A DNA stretch of 64,000 nucleotides, from NCBI GenBank assembly GCA_014841595.1, contig JACYUE010000006.1:1-64000 (forward strand), read 5' to 3'. Below the pieces are notes generated by a model, which saw nothing but the letters and a program-made list of their open reading frames with translations, had not been told where the DNA came from and made no database searches. Numbering within the stretch: the stretch's first letter is position 1; every line of letters starts with the position of its first letter. The stretch is from Oxalobacteraceae sp. CFBP 8761. Lineage in GTDB: Bacteria; Pseudomonadota; Gammaproteobacteria; Burkholderiales; Burkholderiaceae_D. Made by a program: the position numbers and the translations under genes. Below are positions 53,920 to 63,608 of this stretch, in pieces.

Positions 53920-55772
53920 GGCTTGCCCATCGCTTTGTCGACGCTCGATTGCGTCTCGGGGTGATAACGCTCGCGCGCCTTCTTGTAGACGCCTTCCGCC
54001 CAGGCGCGGTCCTCGGCTTTTTCGCGCAGTGCGGCGTACAGCGGCACCACGAACTTCTGGCGGCCCACGCTCATCAGGAAGGCTTCCATGTCCGGGCGCA
54101 CGTCACGGTAGCCGGCGTGCACCGCCGCGCGGTAAAAGCGAAACGCCACTTCGTTGTTGGTCGACTTGGCCAGGCCATAGGCGCGGTCGAGTTCTGCCAG
54201 TTTGGCGGCGTCGGCCTTCTTGTCGATATCGTTCAGGAACTTCATCCACTCGACGGCGTTCCAGTTTTTGGCGTTCAACTGCGCGGTCGATACCGCGCCT
54301 TTCGTCCAGCCGTCGATTGCGGCATTCAGTTTGGCCAGGCGCTGCGACACGGCGCGCTGTCCGCTGGCCGGGATGCCCGGGCCGTGGATCCATTCGTCGA
54401 GCTCCGCGTCGCTCATGATCTTGGGGTTCTTCGCCAGCAGCTGCGCGCGCAGGTAGGCGATGAACTGCTCGTTGGTCACGCTCTGGAACGCATGCTGGTC
54501 GAACCAGCCGCGCAGGAATTGATCGAACGCGGCGCGGCCCGCGCGCTGCTCGAGCGTGTGCAGGAACCAGGCGCCTTTCGGGTAGGCCAGCGAGGTGTCC
54601 GGGTAGTCGGCGGCATTGGTGTCAGCCTGGCGCGAGACCAGTGCCTGCTTCGCTGGCGGCAGCTCCTTGAGCATTTCGAGCGCTTCTTCCTGCTCGAGCT
54701 GCAGGTTCATCAGCGCGACTTCCTTGCCGTAGATTTCTTCCAGAATGCGGGTGGTGACGTAGGTGGTGAAACCTTCGTTGAGCCACCAGTGCTTCCAGGT
54801 TGCGTTGGTCACCAGGTTGCCCGACCAGCTGTGCGCCAGTTCGTGCGCCACCAGGTCGACCAGGCTGCGGTCGCCCGCGATCATGGTCGGGGTCAAAAAG
54901 GTCAGGCGCGGATTTTCCATGCCGCCGATCGGGAACGATGGCGGCAGCACCAGCATGTCGTAACGCCCCCAGCGATACGGGCCGTACAGCTTCTCGGCCG
55001 CGGCGACCATCTTCTCGGTGTCGGCCAGCTCGTACTCGGCCGCCTTGATGCGTTGCGGCTCGGCGTACACGCCGGTGCGGCCGCCCAGCGTGCGCGCTTC
55101 GAGCTCGCCGATGCCGATCGCCAGCAGGTACGACGGAATCGGCTGCGGCATCGTGAATTTCCAGCCGCCCTTGCCGGTTGCCTTCATGTCGTTATCGGCG
55201 CTCATCACCACGCGCAGGCCTTCCGGCGCCTCGATGCGCGCGGTGTAGGTAAAGCGCACGGCCGGCGTGTCCTGGATCGGCACCCACGAGCGGGCATTGA
55301 TCGCCTGCGACTGGCTGAACATGAACGGGTACTTGCCCGACATCGTCTGCACCGGCTGCAGCCATTGCAGTGCGGTGGCCGTCGGCGCGGTGCGGTAATG
55401 GATACGCACTTTCGTCTGCCGCGCCGGCAGCTTGATCTGCAGGGGCTGGCCCTTCTCTTCATCGAACTTGCCGAGCGTGTAGTCGGCCTTGCGCCAGGCG
55501 CCCTTCGCGTCCTGCGCTTCGATCTTCGAGATCGTCAGCTCGCGCGTGTCCAGGTCGAGCGTGGTCGCTTTCTTGTCGATCCAGTTCAGCGTCAGCTCGG
55601 CGTAGCCGCCCAGGCTTTTCTTCGCGAAGTCGGCCTTCAGGTCCAGATGCAGGGCCGTGGTCTTGACCTGGTCGTATTTGGCGTAGCTGAGGGGATCGAG
55701 CGCGAACGCGTAAGCGCTCCACGCGCCCAGGAAGGCTGCGGTGGTGGCGCGCAGCAGGGTGCTTTTGTTCAT
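53916..55772 (-). CDS. Exported M1-family aminopeptidase
   Basis: About 618 residues. A signal peptide (LRATTAAFLGAWSAYAFA) is followed by the M1 N-terminal beta domain, the substrate-N-terminus motif GGMENP (the GAMEN equivalent in the leukotriene-A4-hydrolase-like group), the zinc motif HELAHSWSGN with the third ligand Glu in HWWLNEGFTTYV, and a helical C-terminal domain. It removes N-terminal residues from peptides in the periplasm or outside. Start chosen at the ATG 55772, which gives the leader; the frame opens earlier. Its stop overlaps the start of the beta-lactamase-fold gene. Confidence 0.9.
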   Translation of the reverse strand: MNKSTLLRATTAAFLGAWSAYAFALDPLSYAKYDQVKTTALHLDLKADFAKKSLGGYAELTLNWIDKKATTLDLDTRELTISKIEAQDAKGAWRKADYTLGKFDEEKGQPLQIKLPARQTKVRIHYRTAPTATALQWLQPVQTMSGKYPFMFSQSQAINARSWVPIQDTPAVRFTYTARIEAPEGLRVVMSADNDMKATGKGGWKFTMPQPIPSYLLAIGIGELEARTLGGRTGVYAEPQRIKAAEYELADTEKMVAAAEKLYGPYRWGRYDMLVLPPSFPIGGMENPRLTFLTPTMIAGDRSLVDLVAHELAHSWSGNLVTNATWKHWWLNEGFTTYVTTRILEEIYGKEVALMNLQLEQEEALEMLKELPPAKQALVSRQADTNAADYPDTSLAYPKGAWFLHTLEQRAGRAAFDQFLRGWFDQHAFQSVTNEQFIAYLRAQLLAKNPKIMSDAELDEWIHGPGIPASGQRAVSQRLAKLNAAIDGWTKGAVSTAQLNAKNWNAVEWMKFLNDIDKKADAAKLAELDRAYGLAKSTNNEVAFRFYRAAVHAGYRDVRPDMEAFLMSVGRQKFVVPLYAALREKAEDRAWAEGVYKKARERYHPETQSSVDKAMGKP

Positions 55773-55874
55773 GGTCTCTCGCGGAAAATGACAGCCCGGC
55801 CGGGCTGAAGGCGGGAGCAGAATAGCATGGGCGTCAGCCCGGCGAAAGCGCTGCCAGGCCATGCCGATACACTG

Positions 55875-57491
55875 TCAATACGCCAACGCTGCCTGCATGA
55901 TCCACACCGGCGCGGACCACAGCACATTGCCGTCGTCCTGCGTGACCTTCGCATAATAGAAGTGCGCTCCCGGGGCCGGCGTAAACGTGGTCTCGGCCTG
56001 CTGCGACAGGCGCGTGACCTCGCCGTTGCGACCCGGGACGCCCTCCATGATCGCCAGCGCCGCTACCTGCCGGCCAGCGGCGCTGGCGAAATTCGCGATC
56101 AAGGTGAGTGGCCCGCGGTTGGTGAACTGCGCGCCCATCACGTGGCCGTTGGCCGTCAACACCAGCTGGGACGCCTTGTCCATCGTCGCGAACACGCGGC
56201 GCGCCCTGAACGCGTCGACCAGACTGGCGCGGTTCAGCGCGACGCCCGTTGGCAGCAGCACCCCGGTGCGGTTGCCATACGACGCGCCCCAGTTGGCGCA
56301 GTGGTTGTCCTGGTTGGTGCTGAAGGCCAGCCGGTAGCCGGCTTCGAGCAAGCGGTTGCAGGCCCCTTCGAAATTGCTGCGGCGGGTTTCGGTCTCGGTC
56401 ACGTTGTTCGAAAACGCGTTGGTGTTCATCACTTCGCACAGCACCATCGCGGCGCCGCCATCCTCGGTGTAGGCGAGCGGCACGCCGCCCACCTGGAACT
56501 GGCCCGCTGGCGCCGGATGGTTGAACTGGCCCACCCAGCCGCGCTGGCGCATCAGCGTGTACAGCGCCGCGTAATCGCTGCGCGGCGTGATCGTGTCGGC
56601 GAATGGCGCCCCATTGGCGTTCGTTTCCCAGCCCAGCAACTCGTCACTGTTGAAGATATTGATATGGCCGCCCTTCTCGATGACGCCCCACTCGAGACCG
56701 TACAGCGCCAGGAAGCCCGGATGCTGCGCCGAGAACATGCTGGCGGCGGCCAGGCCCGCGCGGTACAGGGCACGGGCGGCAGCCGGGTCGGCATCGGGTG
56801 CGCTGCCTGACGAGCCGTCGAACATGTGGTTGTGTTCCGAGGCGACGAGGATGTCCAGGCCACGGTCACGGGCATAGGCAAAGGCAGCAGCCGGCCCATA
56901 CGGCGCCGACTGCGGCCGCTGGGCGCTCCGGCAGCTGGCGACATCGGCGCCGCCGTCGCTGTGGTTGGTCTGGCTGTGCAGGTTGCCCAGCCAGACGGTA
57001 TAAGGCAGCGCGCCGGGGGCCTGCACTGCCCCCGGCATGAAGGCGCCGGGCAGCGGTGCAAAGGCGGGCGTGGCCAGTGCGCGCGGTGTGCCGACTGCGA
57101 TTTCCCATTCCTGATCGATCGCATCCTGTTCCGCGCGTTGTACCAGCGCGTGCAGGCGCACGCGATAGATGCCGTCCGGCGCCGGCTGCTTGCCCAGGCG
57201 CCCCGACCAGGGCACTGTCACCGTGATCTCGTCACCGGTCATCGTCACCTGGCCGCGCCACTGCAAAACGGTGCGCCCGCCCGGTGCGCGCAGGTCGACG
57301 CGCCAGTGGACATCGGCCGGCTGCGCCAGGCCGGGATACGCGAACGTCAGCGTGAACGTGCGTGCAGCCAGCGGACCAGCATGAAATGGCGCATGCAGCG
57401 TGGCGTCGAATTCCTCGTGTTCGGCAGGGCCGGCGTTGGCGGGGCTGCAGCACAACGACAGGGCAAGGATGGGTAGACAGGCGGTTTTCAT
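55875..57491 (-). CDS. Exported PHP-domain (CehA/McbA-type) protein
   Basis: About 538 residues. Signal peptide (CLPILALSLCCSPANA), then a beta-rich N-terminal domain with blocks such as FTLTFAYPGLAQPADVHWRV, and a PHP domain with the metal-binding clusters NLHSQTNHSDGGADVASC and LVASEHNHMFDGSS. The CehA/McbA group hydrolyses phosphoesters or carbamates in the periplasm; the substrate here is unknown. A C-terminal beta domain closes the protein. Start at ATG 57491, which gives the leader. It may be in one transcript with the M1 and beta-lactamase-fold genes, 102 bases downstream. Confidence 0.8.
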   Translation of the reverse strand: MKTACLPILALSLCCSPANAGPAEHEEFDATLHAPFHAGPLAARTFTLTFAYPGLAQPADVHWRVDLRAPGGRTVLQWRGQVTMTGDEITVTVPWSGRLGKQPAPDGIYRVRLHALVQRAEQDAIDQEWEIAVGTPRALATPAFAPLPGAFMPGAVQAPGALPYTVWLGNLHSQTNHSDGGADVASCRSAQRPQSAPYGPAAAFAYARDRGLDILVASEHNHMFDGSSGSAPDADPAAARALYRAGLAAASMFSAQHPGFLALYGLEWGVIEKGGHINIFNSDELLGWETNANGAPFADTITPRSDYAALYTLMRQRGWVGQFNHPAPAGQFQVGGVPLAYTEDGGAAMVLCEVMNTNAFSNNVTETETRRSNFEGACNRLLEAGYRLAFSTNQDNHCANWGASYGNRTGVLLPTGVALNRASLVDAFRARRVFATMDKASQLVLTANGHVMGAQFTNRGPLTLIANFASAAGRQVAALAIMEGVPGRNGEVTRLSQQAETTFTPAPGAHFYYAKVTQDDGNVLWSAPVWIMQAALAY

Positions 57492-57600
57492 GATGACAAG
57501 CTTGCAACTTCCCTGCCCTGTCACCTTGCGCCATGCGTGCTACGGTTGTCATCCTGATCATGTTCATTGATGAGTTTCAAGCTTACACAGCCGGGGTCAC

Positions 57601-57748
57601 AGCTGGGGTCAGGTCTGACATTCAGACACGACCTCAGCTTTAGCCACTTCTAATGGTGTCTTGCCCAGGATTTCATGGCCCGGCTCTAGCTAGTTCCGAC
57701 TACTTGACTGTCGAGATCGTGTCCGAATGTCAGACCTGACCCCAGCTT
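57601..57748. repeat. GGGGTCAGGTCTGACATTC palindromic element, copy B
   Basis: Arms of about 32 bases (GGGGTCAGGTCTGACATTC followed by AGACACGACCT on the left; the inverse complement at 57716-57744) enclose ~83 bases. Same motif as at 36 kb. It occupies most of the 57492-57764 gap between two divergent genes and ends in AGCTTTT, and may supply a terminator or promoter function. Confidence 0.75.
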
Positions 57749-57764
57749 TTCGTTATATTGGCGC

Positions 57765-58658
57765 ATGATCGACCAACTCGATATCTCCCACCTGCGTACG
57801 CTCGACGCGCTCGCGCGCTTTCCCACCATCTCGGCGGTGGCCGAGCACCTGGACGTGTCGCAGCAGGCGGTCAGCCTGCAACTGAAGAAAATCCGCACCA
57901 TCCTGGGCGACCCGCTGTTCGTGCGTACTGGCCAGGGCATGGCGGCCACGCCGTACGCCAGGCTGATCGCGCCGCATATCGCGCAGGTGCTGGCGGGCCT
58001 GCATGCGATTCCGCTGCCATCGACTGTGCGGCCGGAAGACGTCGAGCGCACGCTGGTGGTCTCCGGCACCGACTACACGCAGAAGGTGATCGTGGCCGAC
58101 CTGTTGCGCGACCTGCGCCACGCGGCGCCGAAGGTGAAGATCGCGGTGGTCGACCTCGAAGTCAGTGCCCTGACGCGCAAGCTGCACCAGGGCGAGATCG
58201 ACGTGATCTTCACGGCCGAGGGTATCGCTGCCCCGGGCCTGGTGTCGATGCCGCTGTTTCTCGAGCAGTACCGCTGCGTGACGGCCGACCGCGCGCTGGC
58301 CGATGCAGGAACGATGCCGCTGGCCACCCTGGTGACGCACGACTTCATCGTCACTAATCCGAGCGGCGCCAGTTTCACGGGATCGGCCGACGGCTGGTTC
58401 GCGCGCCAGGGTTTGCAGCGGCGCGTGGTGGCGTCGGCGCCGTCGTTCTTCATGGCGCTCGAGTACCTGAAGGAATCGGCAATGGTGGCCTTCATGCCGG
58501 CACGCCTGCTGCCATGCGACGGCATCCATGAGATCGCGCTGCCCAAGTATCCGCCCGGTTATGGCGTGGTCGCGGCGTTTCACCCGACTGCGCAGAACGA
58601 TCCGTTCATGATGTGGATGCTGGAGCGCATCAGGGCGCGGCTGGCGGCAGCGGCCTAG
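57765..58658 (+). CDS. LysR-type transcription regulator
   Basis: 297 residues. Helix-turn-helix at residues ~5-62 (ISAVAEHLDVSQQAVSLQLK), followed by a standard LysR effector domain (VVSGTDYTQKVIVADLLRDL, RKLHQGEIDVIFTAEGIAAP, FLEQYRCVTADRALADAGTM). The start ATG at 57765 begins 17 bases after the palindromic element. The RidA gene lies 94 bases downstream on the same strand and may be a target or a co-transcribed partner. Target otherwise unknown. Confidence 0.9.
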   Translation: MIDQLDISHLRTLDALARFPTISAVAEHLDVSQQAVSLQLKKIRTILGDPLFVRTGQGMAATPYARLIAPHIAQVLAGLHAIPLPSTVRPEDVERTLVVSGTDYTQKVIVADLLRDLRHAAPKVKIAVVDLEVSALTRKLHQGEIDVIFTAEGIAAPGLVSMPLFLEQYRCVTADRALADAGTMPLATLVTHDFIVTNPSGASFTGSADGWFARQGLQRRVVASAPSFFMALEYLKESAMVAFMPARLLPCDGIHEIALPKYPPGYGVVAAFHPTAQNDPFMMWMLERIRARLAAAA

Positions 58659-58752
58659 CGTCACTTGTATCGGCTACAAGCGTCGACCGATTGCCGCGCG
58701 GGACGGGCCTGTCTATGCTGGCCGATTCCCTTCACCTGCCCAGGAGCGCCCC

Positions 58753-59157
58753 ATGACCATCGAACGCATCAACCCACCTGCCCTGTATGACGGCGCGCCG
58801 CACGGCCTGTCGCACGCCACGATCGACCATGACACTGGCCTGGTGTTCGTGTCCGGCCAGGTCGACTGGGACCGGGGTTACCAGGTCAGGCACACCACCT
58901 TGGCCGCGCAGACCGAAGGCGCAGCGCGCAACCTGATCACGGTGCTCGATGCCGCCGGCTCATCGGTCGAACAGATCCTGCAGCTGCGCGTCTATGTGCG
59001 CGGCGAGATTGGCGAGCACCTCGAGACCGTGGCCCCAATCCTCGTGCAGCACTTGGGCTTGCCCCGCCCTGCCTTGACCGGCATCGGTGTCGCTTCGCTC
59101 GCGTCACCCGATACGCTGGTTGAAATCGAGGCAGTCGCAAAGATCGTTCGGCCTTAA
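58753..59157 (+). CDS. RidA-family protein
   Basis: 134 residues of the RidA/YjgF/UK114 family, which deaminates reactive enamine or imine intermediates. Key motifs: ATIDHDTGLVFVSGQVDWDR (early strand with SGQ), ARNLITVLDAAGSSVEQILQ, LRVYVRGEIGEHLE and PRPALTGIGVASLASPDTLVEIEAVA. The conserved arginine of imine deaminases in the R[VA]xV stretch has become LRVYV (Arg kept). The Asn/Arg pattern puts it in a RidA subfamily rather than RidA proper; exact subgroup not settled. Behind the LysR gene. Confidence 0.85.
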   Translation: MTIERINPPALYDGAPHGLSHATIDHDTGLVFVSGQVDWDRGYQVRHTTLAAQTEGAARNLITVLDAAGSSVEQILQLRVYVRGEIGEHLETVAPILVQHLGLPRPALTGIGVASLASPDTLVEIEAVAKIVRP

Positions 59158-59161
59158 CCGA

Positions 59162-59188
59162 CCAGTTTGTTTAGTAAACTGGCTAAAC
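59162..59188. promoter_or_regulatory. Operator candidate for the LacI-type regulator
   Basis: GTTTAGTAAAC (59169-59179) is a perfect odd palindrome and lies within larger dyads: CCAGTTT with AAACTGG, and GTTTAG with CTAAAC. It stands about 180 bases upstream of the GH92 gene in a 202-base gap with no other feature. Overlapping short dyads of this kind are usual LacI-family sites. Confidence 0.5.
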
Positions 59189-59359
59189 AGCCCAGTAAAA
59201 CCCGGTAATGATTGCCGGGAAACCTGACTCCACCTATAACCTGTAAACAGGCTCGAGCGTGCGCGTTGATGACATCGCCCGCACGCTGGATGTGCCTCTG
59301 GCGTAGCGTATGAAGAACAGGCGGTGGGCTGTGCGCTCCCGCCACGTGTGGAGACACCA

Positions 59360-61696
59360 ATGACAGCTCGTTTCAAGCCCCAATCGCTTTCCCTTTCCTT
59401 CGCAGTCCTGCTGTTTAGTGCGGCGCCGTTGCAGGCTGCCGAACCGGGCTCCCCGGCCGCAGCGGTGAACGTCTTCATCGGGACTGGCGGCGATGGCCAC
59501 ACCTTCCCGGGCGCGAGCCGCCCGTTCGGGATGGTGCAGCTCAGTCCCGACACCCAGCACCGCCACTTCCGCCAGAGTTATCCATGGGCTGCCGGCTACA
59601 ACCACGGCGACGGCTCGATCCTCGGCTTCTCGCACACGCACTTCTCGGGCAGCGGCCACTCGGACCTGGGCGATGTGCTCCTGATGCCCTACAGCAGCGA
59701 GACCAAGCTTGAACCGGGGTACCCCGAGCGACCATTTTCGGGCTACCGCTCGCGCTTCTCGCACGACCAGGAACAGGCCGAACCCGGCTACTACGCGGTG
59801 CGCCTGAAAGACCATGACGTCGATGTCGAGCTGACCGCGAGCGAGCGTGTCGGCCTGCACCGCTACAAGTTCAAGGCCGGCGAGCCGGCCAAGGTGCTAC
59901 TCGACCTGCGCACCAGCATCTACAACTACGACGGCAAGAACCTGTGGTCGCGCCTGCGCATGCGCGACGCCACCACCGTCACCGGCATGCGCGAAACGCG
60001 CGGCTGGGCGCCAGGTCGCCAGTTGTATTTCGCGATCCGGTTCTCGCGCCCGATCGATACGCGCCAGCTGCTCAATCGCGAAGAAGCCGTCGAGTACAAG
60101 GGCTTTGCCCAGCCGGGCAAGACGCCGGGCGACCGCGCGCTGGTCGAGGGCAAGGCGCTGATGGGCGACTTCAGTTTCGGCGTGCCGGCCGATGGCACCC
60201 TGCTGGTAAAGGTCGCGCTCTCGCCCGTCAGCGAAGACAATGCGATTGCCAACCTGGCCGAGATGCCGGGCTGGGACTTCGACGCCGAACGCCGCCGCGC
60301 CGGCAAGGCCTGGGACGAGGCGCTGGGCGCCGTCAAGGTCGAGGCGCCGGCACCGATGCGCACGCAGTTCTACACGGCGCTGTACCACACGATGCTCGCG
60401 CCCTCGCTGTTCATGGACCTCGACGGCAGCTACCGCGGTCCGGACAACGCGGTGCACAAGGCCAAGGACTTCCGTTTCCACTCGACGTTCTCGCTGTGGG
60501 ATACCTACCGCGCGCTGCACCCGCTGCTCACGATCGTCGCACCCGAACAGCGCAGCGCCGACTTCGTCAACTCGCTGATCGCCTCGCAGCAGCACAGTCC
60601 CTACGGCGTGCTGCCGGTGTGGCAGTTCCACGGCCTGGAAACCTGGACCATGATCGGCTACCACGCGGTGCCCGTGATCGCGGACGCCTACATGAAGGGC
60701 ATCCGTGGCTTCGACGCCGACAAGGCCCTGGCAGCGATGACCGCCAGTGCCGAATACGGCCCGTACGGCGGGCTGGAACACTATATGAAGCTGGGCTACG
60801 TGCCGATCGACCTGGAAAAGGAAGCAGCCTCCAAGACCGTCGAATATGCGTACGACGACTGGACCATCGCGCGCATGGCCGAGAAGATGGGCAAGAAGGA
60901 TGTCGCCGCCCGCTACTACCGGCGCGCCCAGAACTACCGCAATGTGTTCGACAAGGACACGGGCTTCATCCGCGCCCGTAAATCCACTGGCGAATTCCGC
61001 ACCCCGTTCGATCCGGCGCAGTCGAACTTCGGCAGCGACTACACCGAGGGCAGCGCGTGGCAGTATTCCTGGTACATGCCGCACGATAATGCAGGCCTGA
61101 TCGGCTTCCTGGGCGGCGACGCACAGCTCGTGGCCAAGATGGACGAGGTCTTCGACGCCAAGGTCGACGAAAACCTGTACGCGCACATGGAAGACATCTC
61201 GGGCCTGATCGGCCACTACGCCCACGGCAACGAGCCATCGCACCACGTCGCCTACCTGTACAACTACGCCGGCGCGCCGTGGCGCACGCAGGAACGCCTG
61301 GCCAATATCATGGCCACGCAGTACAGCGACAAGCCCGATGGCCTGTCGGGTAACGACGATCTGGGCCAGATGTCGGCCTGGTTCGCGTTCACGGCGCTGG
61401 GTTTTTATCCGGTCGCCCCGGGCAGCAACGAGTACGTGATCGGCCGCCCGTTCCTCGACAAGGCAACGCTGAACCTGCCCAACGGGAAGCGCTTCACCGT
61501 GCGCGCCGAGAACCTGTCGGCCACCAATGGCTATGTCGGGCGCGTGACCCTGAACGGCAAGCCGCTCGCGCGCACCTTCCTGCGCCATCAGGACATCATG
61601 GCCGGCGGTGAACTCGTCTTCACGATGCAGGCCACGCCGAACAAGGATTGGGGCACGGCGAAAGAGGCCCGCCCGTACACGCAGACCGCGTACTGA
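59360..61696 (+). CDS. GH92 alpha-1,2-mannosidase, exported
   Basis: About 778 residues. Signal peptide (SLSLSFAVLLFSAAPLQAAE), then the GH92 fold: VNVFIGTGGDGHTFPGASRP near the N-terminus, HFSGSGHSDLGDVLLMPYSS, the catalytic-region motifs FSLWDTYRALHPLL and EGSAWQYSWYMPHD, GNEPSHHVAYLYNYAGAPWR and LSGNDDLGQMSAWFAFTALG. GH92 enzymes are calcium-dependent and release mannose from alpha-linked glycans. Start at ATG 59360 behind GGAG. First gene of a GH92-LacI-PfkB unit; the LacI gene starts 11 bases after its stop. Confidence 0.95.
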   Translation: MTARFKPQSLSLSFAVLLFSAAPLQAAEPGSPAAAVNVFIGTGGDGHTFPGASRPFGMVQLSPDTQHRHFRQSYPWAAGYNHGDGSILGFSHTHFSGSGHSDLGDVLLMPYSSETKLEPGYPERPFSGYRSRFSHDQEQAEPGYYAVRLKDHDVDVELTASERVGLHRYKFKAGEPAKVLLDLRTSIYNYDGKNLWSRLRMRDATTVTGMRETRGWAPGRQLYFAIRFSRPIDTRQLLNREEAVEYKGFAQPGKTPGDRALVEGKALMGDFSFGVPADGTLLVKVALSPVSEDNAIANLAEMPGWDFDAERRRAGKAWDEALGAVKVEAPAPMRTQFYTALYHTMLAPSLFMDLDGSYRGPDNAVHKAKDFRFHSTFSLWDTYRALHPLLTIVAPEQRSADFVNSLIASQQHSPYGVLPVWQFHGLETWTMIGYHAVPVIADAYMKGIRGFDADKALAAMTASAEYGPYGGLEHYMKLGYVPIDLEKEAASKTVEYAYDDWTIARMAEKMGKKDVAARYYRRAQNYRNVFDKDTGFIRARKSTGEFRTPFDPAQSNFGSDYTEGSAWQYSWYMPHDNAGLIGFLGGDAQLVAKMDEVFDAKVDENLYAHMEDISGLIGHYAHGNEPSHHVAYLYNYAGAPWRTQERLANIMATQYSDKPDGLSGNDDLGQMSAWFAFTALGFYPVAPGSNEYVIGRPFLDKATLNLPNGKRFTVRAENLSATNGYVGRVTLNGKPLARTFLRHQDIMAGGELVFTMQATPNKDWGTAKEARPYTQTAY

Positions 61697-61707
61697 CCGG
61701 CGCGCAC

Positions 61708-62697
61708 ATGGCCGTGACGATCCGCGACATCGCCCGTGCCACCGGCTACTCGATCGGCACGGTCTCGCGCGCGCTGAAAAACCAGGAAGGCCTGGCCGAC
61801 GAGACGCGCACGCGCATCTGCGCCACGGCGCGCGAGCTGGGGTACGACGTCGGCAATCTGCGCCAGAGCGAGATTCGCCGCGTCGCCTTTCTGCTGCACC
61901 GCCAGCACAACACGCAATCGGCCAGCCCGTTCTACCTGCCGGTACTGCACGGCGCCGAGGATGCCTGCCGCAAGCACGGCATCGCGCTCTCGTTCGTCGT
62001 GGTCGGTCCGGCCGAGCCGATGCTGGATCTGGTGCGCCTGCACCAGCCGGACGCGTTGCTGTGCGCCGGCTTTTTTGAGCCGGAACTGGTGGCCGCGCTA
62101 CGCGACACCGGCAAGCCCCTGGTACTGCTCGACATGCGCCTGCCTGGCTACCGCTCGGTCAATCCCGACCATGCGCTGGGCGGCTACCTGGCCACGCGCC
62201 ACCTGCTCGCGCTGGGACGGCGCCGCATTGCCATGCTCACCGGTCCGCTGTCGCATCACAGCATCAGCGAGCGCTATCGGGGCTTTCGCAAGGCCCTGTT
62301 CGAGGCGCGCATGCTGGCCGATCCCGACCTCGAAATCCAGCTGCCCAGCATCGGCGACACGCACGACAATCTGCATGGGGCGGTCGACACGCTGCTGGCG
62401 CGCGAACCGCGGCCCGATGCGCTGTTCTGCTACAACGACAGCGCCGCGCTGGCGGCCATGCGCCACTGCCTGGCGCGCGGCCTGAAGGTCCCGCACGACA
62501 TCGCGATCGTCGGCTTCGACGACATCAGCGCCGCCGCGGCCGCGGTGCCGCCGCTCTCGAGCATCAATATCGACAAGGATCTGCTGGGCCGGATGGGGGT
62601 GAACCTGTTGCTGGACAAGACCGCCACGTCCGGCCCCGAACAGACACTCACGGTACGGCTGGTGGCCCGCGAGAGCAGCACCGGAGAGGCGCGATGA
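61708..62697 (+). CDS. LacI-family transcription regulator
   Basis: 329 residues. Helix-turn-helix at residues ~2-30 (MAVTIRDIARATGYSIGTVS), hinge helix and a periplasmic-binding-protein-like effector domain (GYDVGNLRQSEIRRVAFLLH, LDMRLPGYRSVNPDHALGGY, DIAIVGFDDISAAAAAVPPL). It lies between the GH92 and kinase genes and should control the mannosidase unit in response to a sugar such as mannose; this is inference. It starts with an 11-base gap to GH92 and overlaps the kinase gene by four bases (ATGA). Confidence 0.9.
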   Translation: MAVTIRDIARATGYSIGTVSRALKNQEGLADETRTRICATARELGYDVGNLRQSEIRRVAFLLHRQHNTQSASPFYLPVLHGAEDACRKHGIALSFVVVGPAEPMLDLVRLHQPDALLCAGFFEPELVAALRDTGKPLVLLDMRLPGYRSVNPDHALGGYLATRHLLALGRRRIAMLTGPLSHHSISERYRGFRKALFEARMLADPDLEIQLPSIGDTHDNLHGAVDTLLAREPRPDALFCYNDSAALAAMRHCLARGLKVPHDIAIVGFDDISAAAAAVPPLSSINIDKDLLGRMGVNLLLDKTATSGPEQTLTVRLVARESSTGEAR

Positions 62698-63590
62698 GCG
62701 GGCCAGCGGCTATCCTCTGCGCGGGTGAGGCGCTGGCCGACCTGCTGCACCAGGACGGCGACACATGGCGCAGCCACGCCGGCGGCTCGACCTGGAACGT
62801 GGCGCGGGCATTGGCCGCGCTGGGCGTCGCCAGCGGTTTCGCCGGCGCCATCAGCCGTTCCATGGCCGGCGATGCACTGTGGCGCGCCAGCGAAGCGGCG
62901 GGCCTGGACCTGCGCTACCTGCAGCGGGCCGCCACGCCACCACACGACATCACCAGCGGCGACGTTGCAGCGAACCTGCATTTCGATGTGACGATCATGC
63001 CGCCGGCTTGGCCGCACGAGGTGAAGTGGCTGCACTTCGGCGGCACCAGCATGGCGCGTGGCCCGCTCGACCTCGCGCTGATCGCATTGGCCGAACAGGC
63101 GAAAGCACATGGGCTGCGCATCAGTTATGACCCGCACTGGCGCAACCTGATGGGCCCAGCCTACGACGCCACGTTGCGCCGCATGACCGAACTGGCCGAC
63201 GTCATCAAGGTGGCCGACGACGACCTGCGCGCGCTGTTTCGCAGCCACGACACGCTTGGTTCGCTGGGGCGCCTGCGCGCGCGCAATCCGGCAGCGCTGG
63301 TGCTGCTCACGCGCGGCGCCGGCGGTGCGTCGCTGTATCACGGCGCGCAGACGTGGCATGCGCAGGCGCCCGTCGTCGACGTGGTTGACGTGGTCGATAC
63401 GCTGGGCGCGGACGATGCGGGGATGGCCGGGCTGATTTATTCGCTGCAGCAGTGGCCCGATGCAGGCATGGCCGCGCACCTGGCGTTTGCGGTGGCGGCG
63501 GGCAGCGCCGCAGGCCGGGTGGCGGGGGCGCACGCGCCCGACCTCGGCGCCGTCCGGGCGCTGCTAGACGGCGTCGCCGTTACCGGCTGA
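62694..63590 (+). CDS. PfkB-family sugar kinase
   Basis: 298 residues. PfkB marks are AGGSTWNVARALAALGVASG near residue 25 and the second signature at the C-terminus. The catalytic motif reads DTLGADDAGMAGL, so the anion-hole Gly of GAGD is Asp here; the catalytic base Asp remains. The family phosphorylates sugars, likely mannose, fructose or a related monosaccharide in this context. Co-translated with the LacI gene and last in the unit. The GADD change may alter activity. Confidence 0.85.
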   Translation: MSGPAAILCAGEALADLLHQDGDTWRSHAGGSTWNVARALAALGVASGFAGAISRSMAGDALWRASEAAGLDLRYLQRAATPPHDITSGDVAANLHFDVTIMPPAWPHEVKWLHFGGTSMARGPLDLALIALAEQAKAHGLRISYDPHWRNLMGPAYDATLRRMTELADVIKVADDDLRALFRSHDTLGSLGRLRARNPAALVLLTRGAGGASLYHGAQTWHAQAPVVDVVDVVDTLGADDAGMAGLIYSLQQWPDAGMAAHLAFAVAAGSAAGRVAGAHAPDLGAVRALLDGVAVTG

Positions 63591-63608
63591 ACGCGCCCTG
63601 CGACGTGA

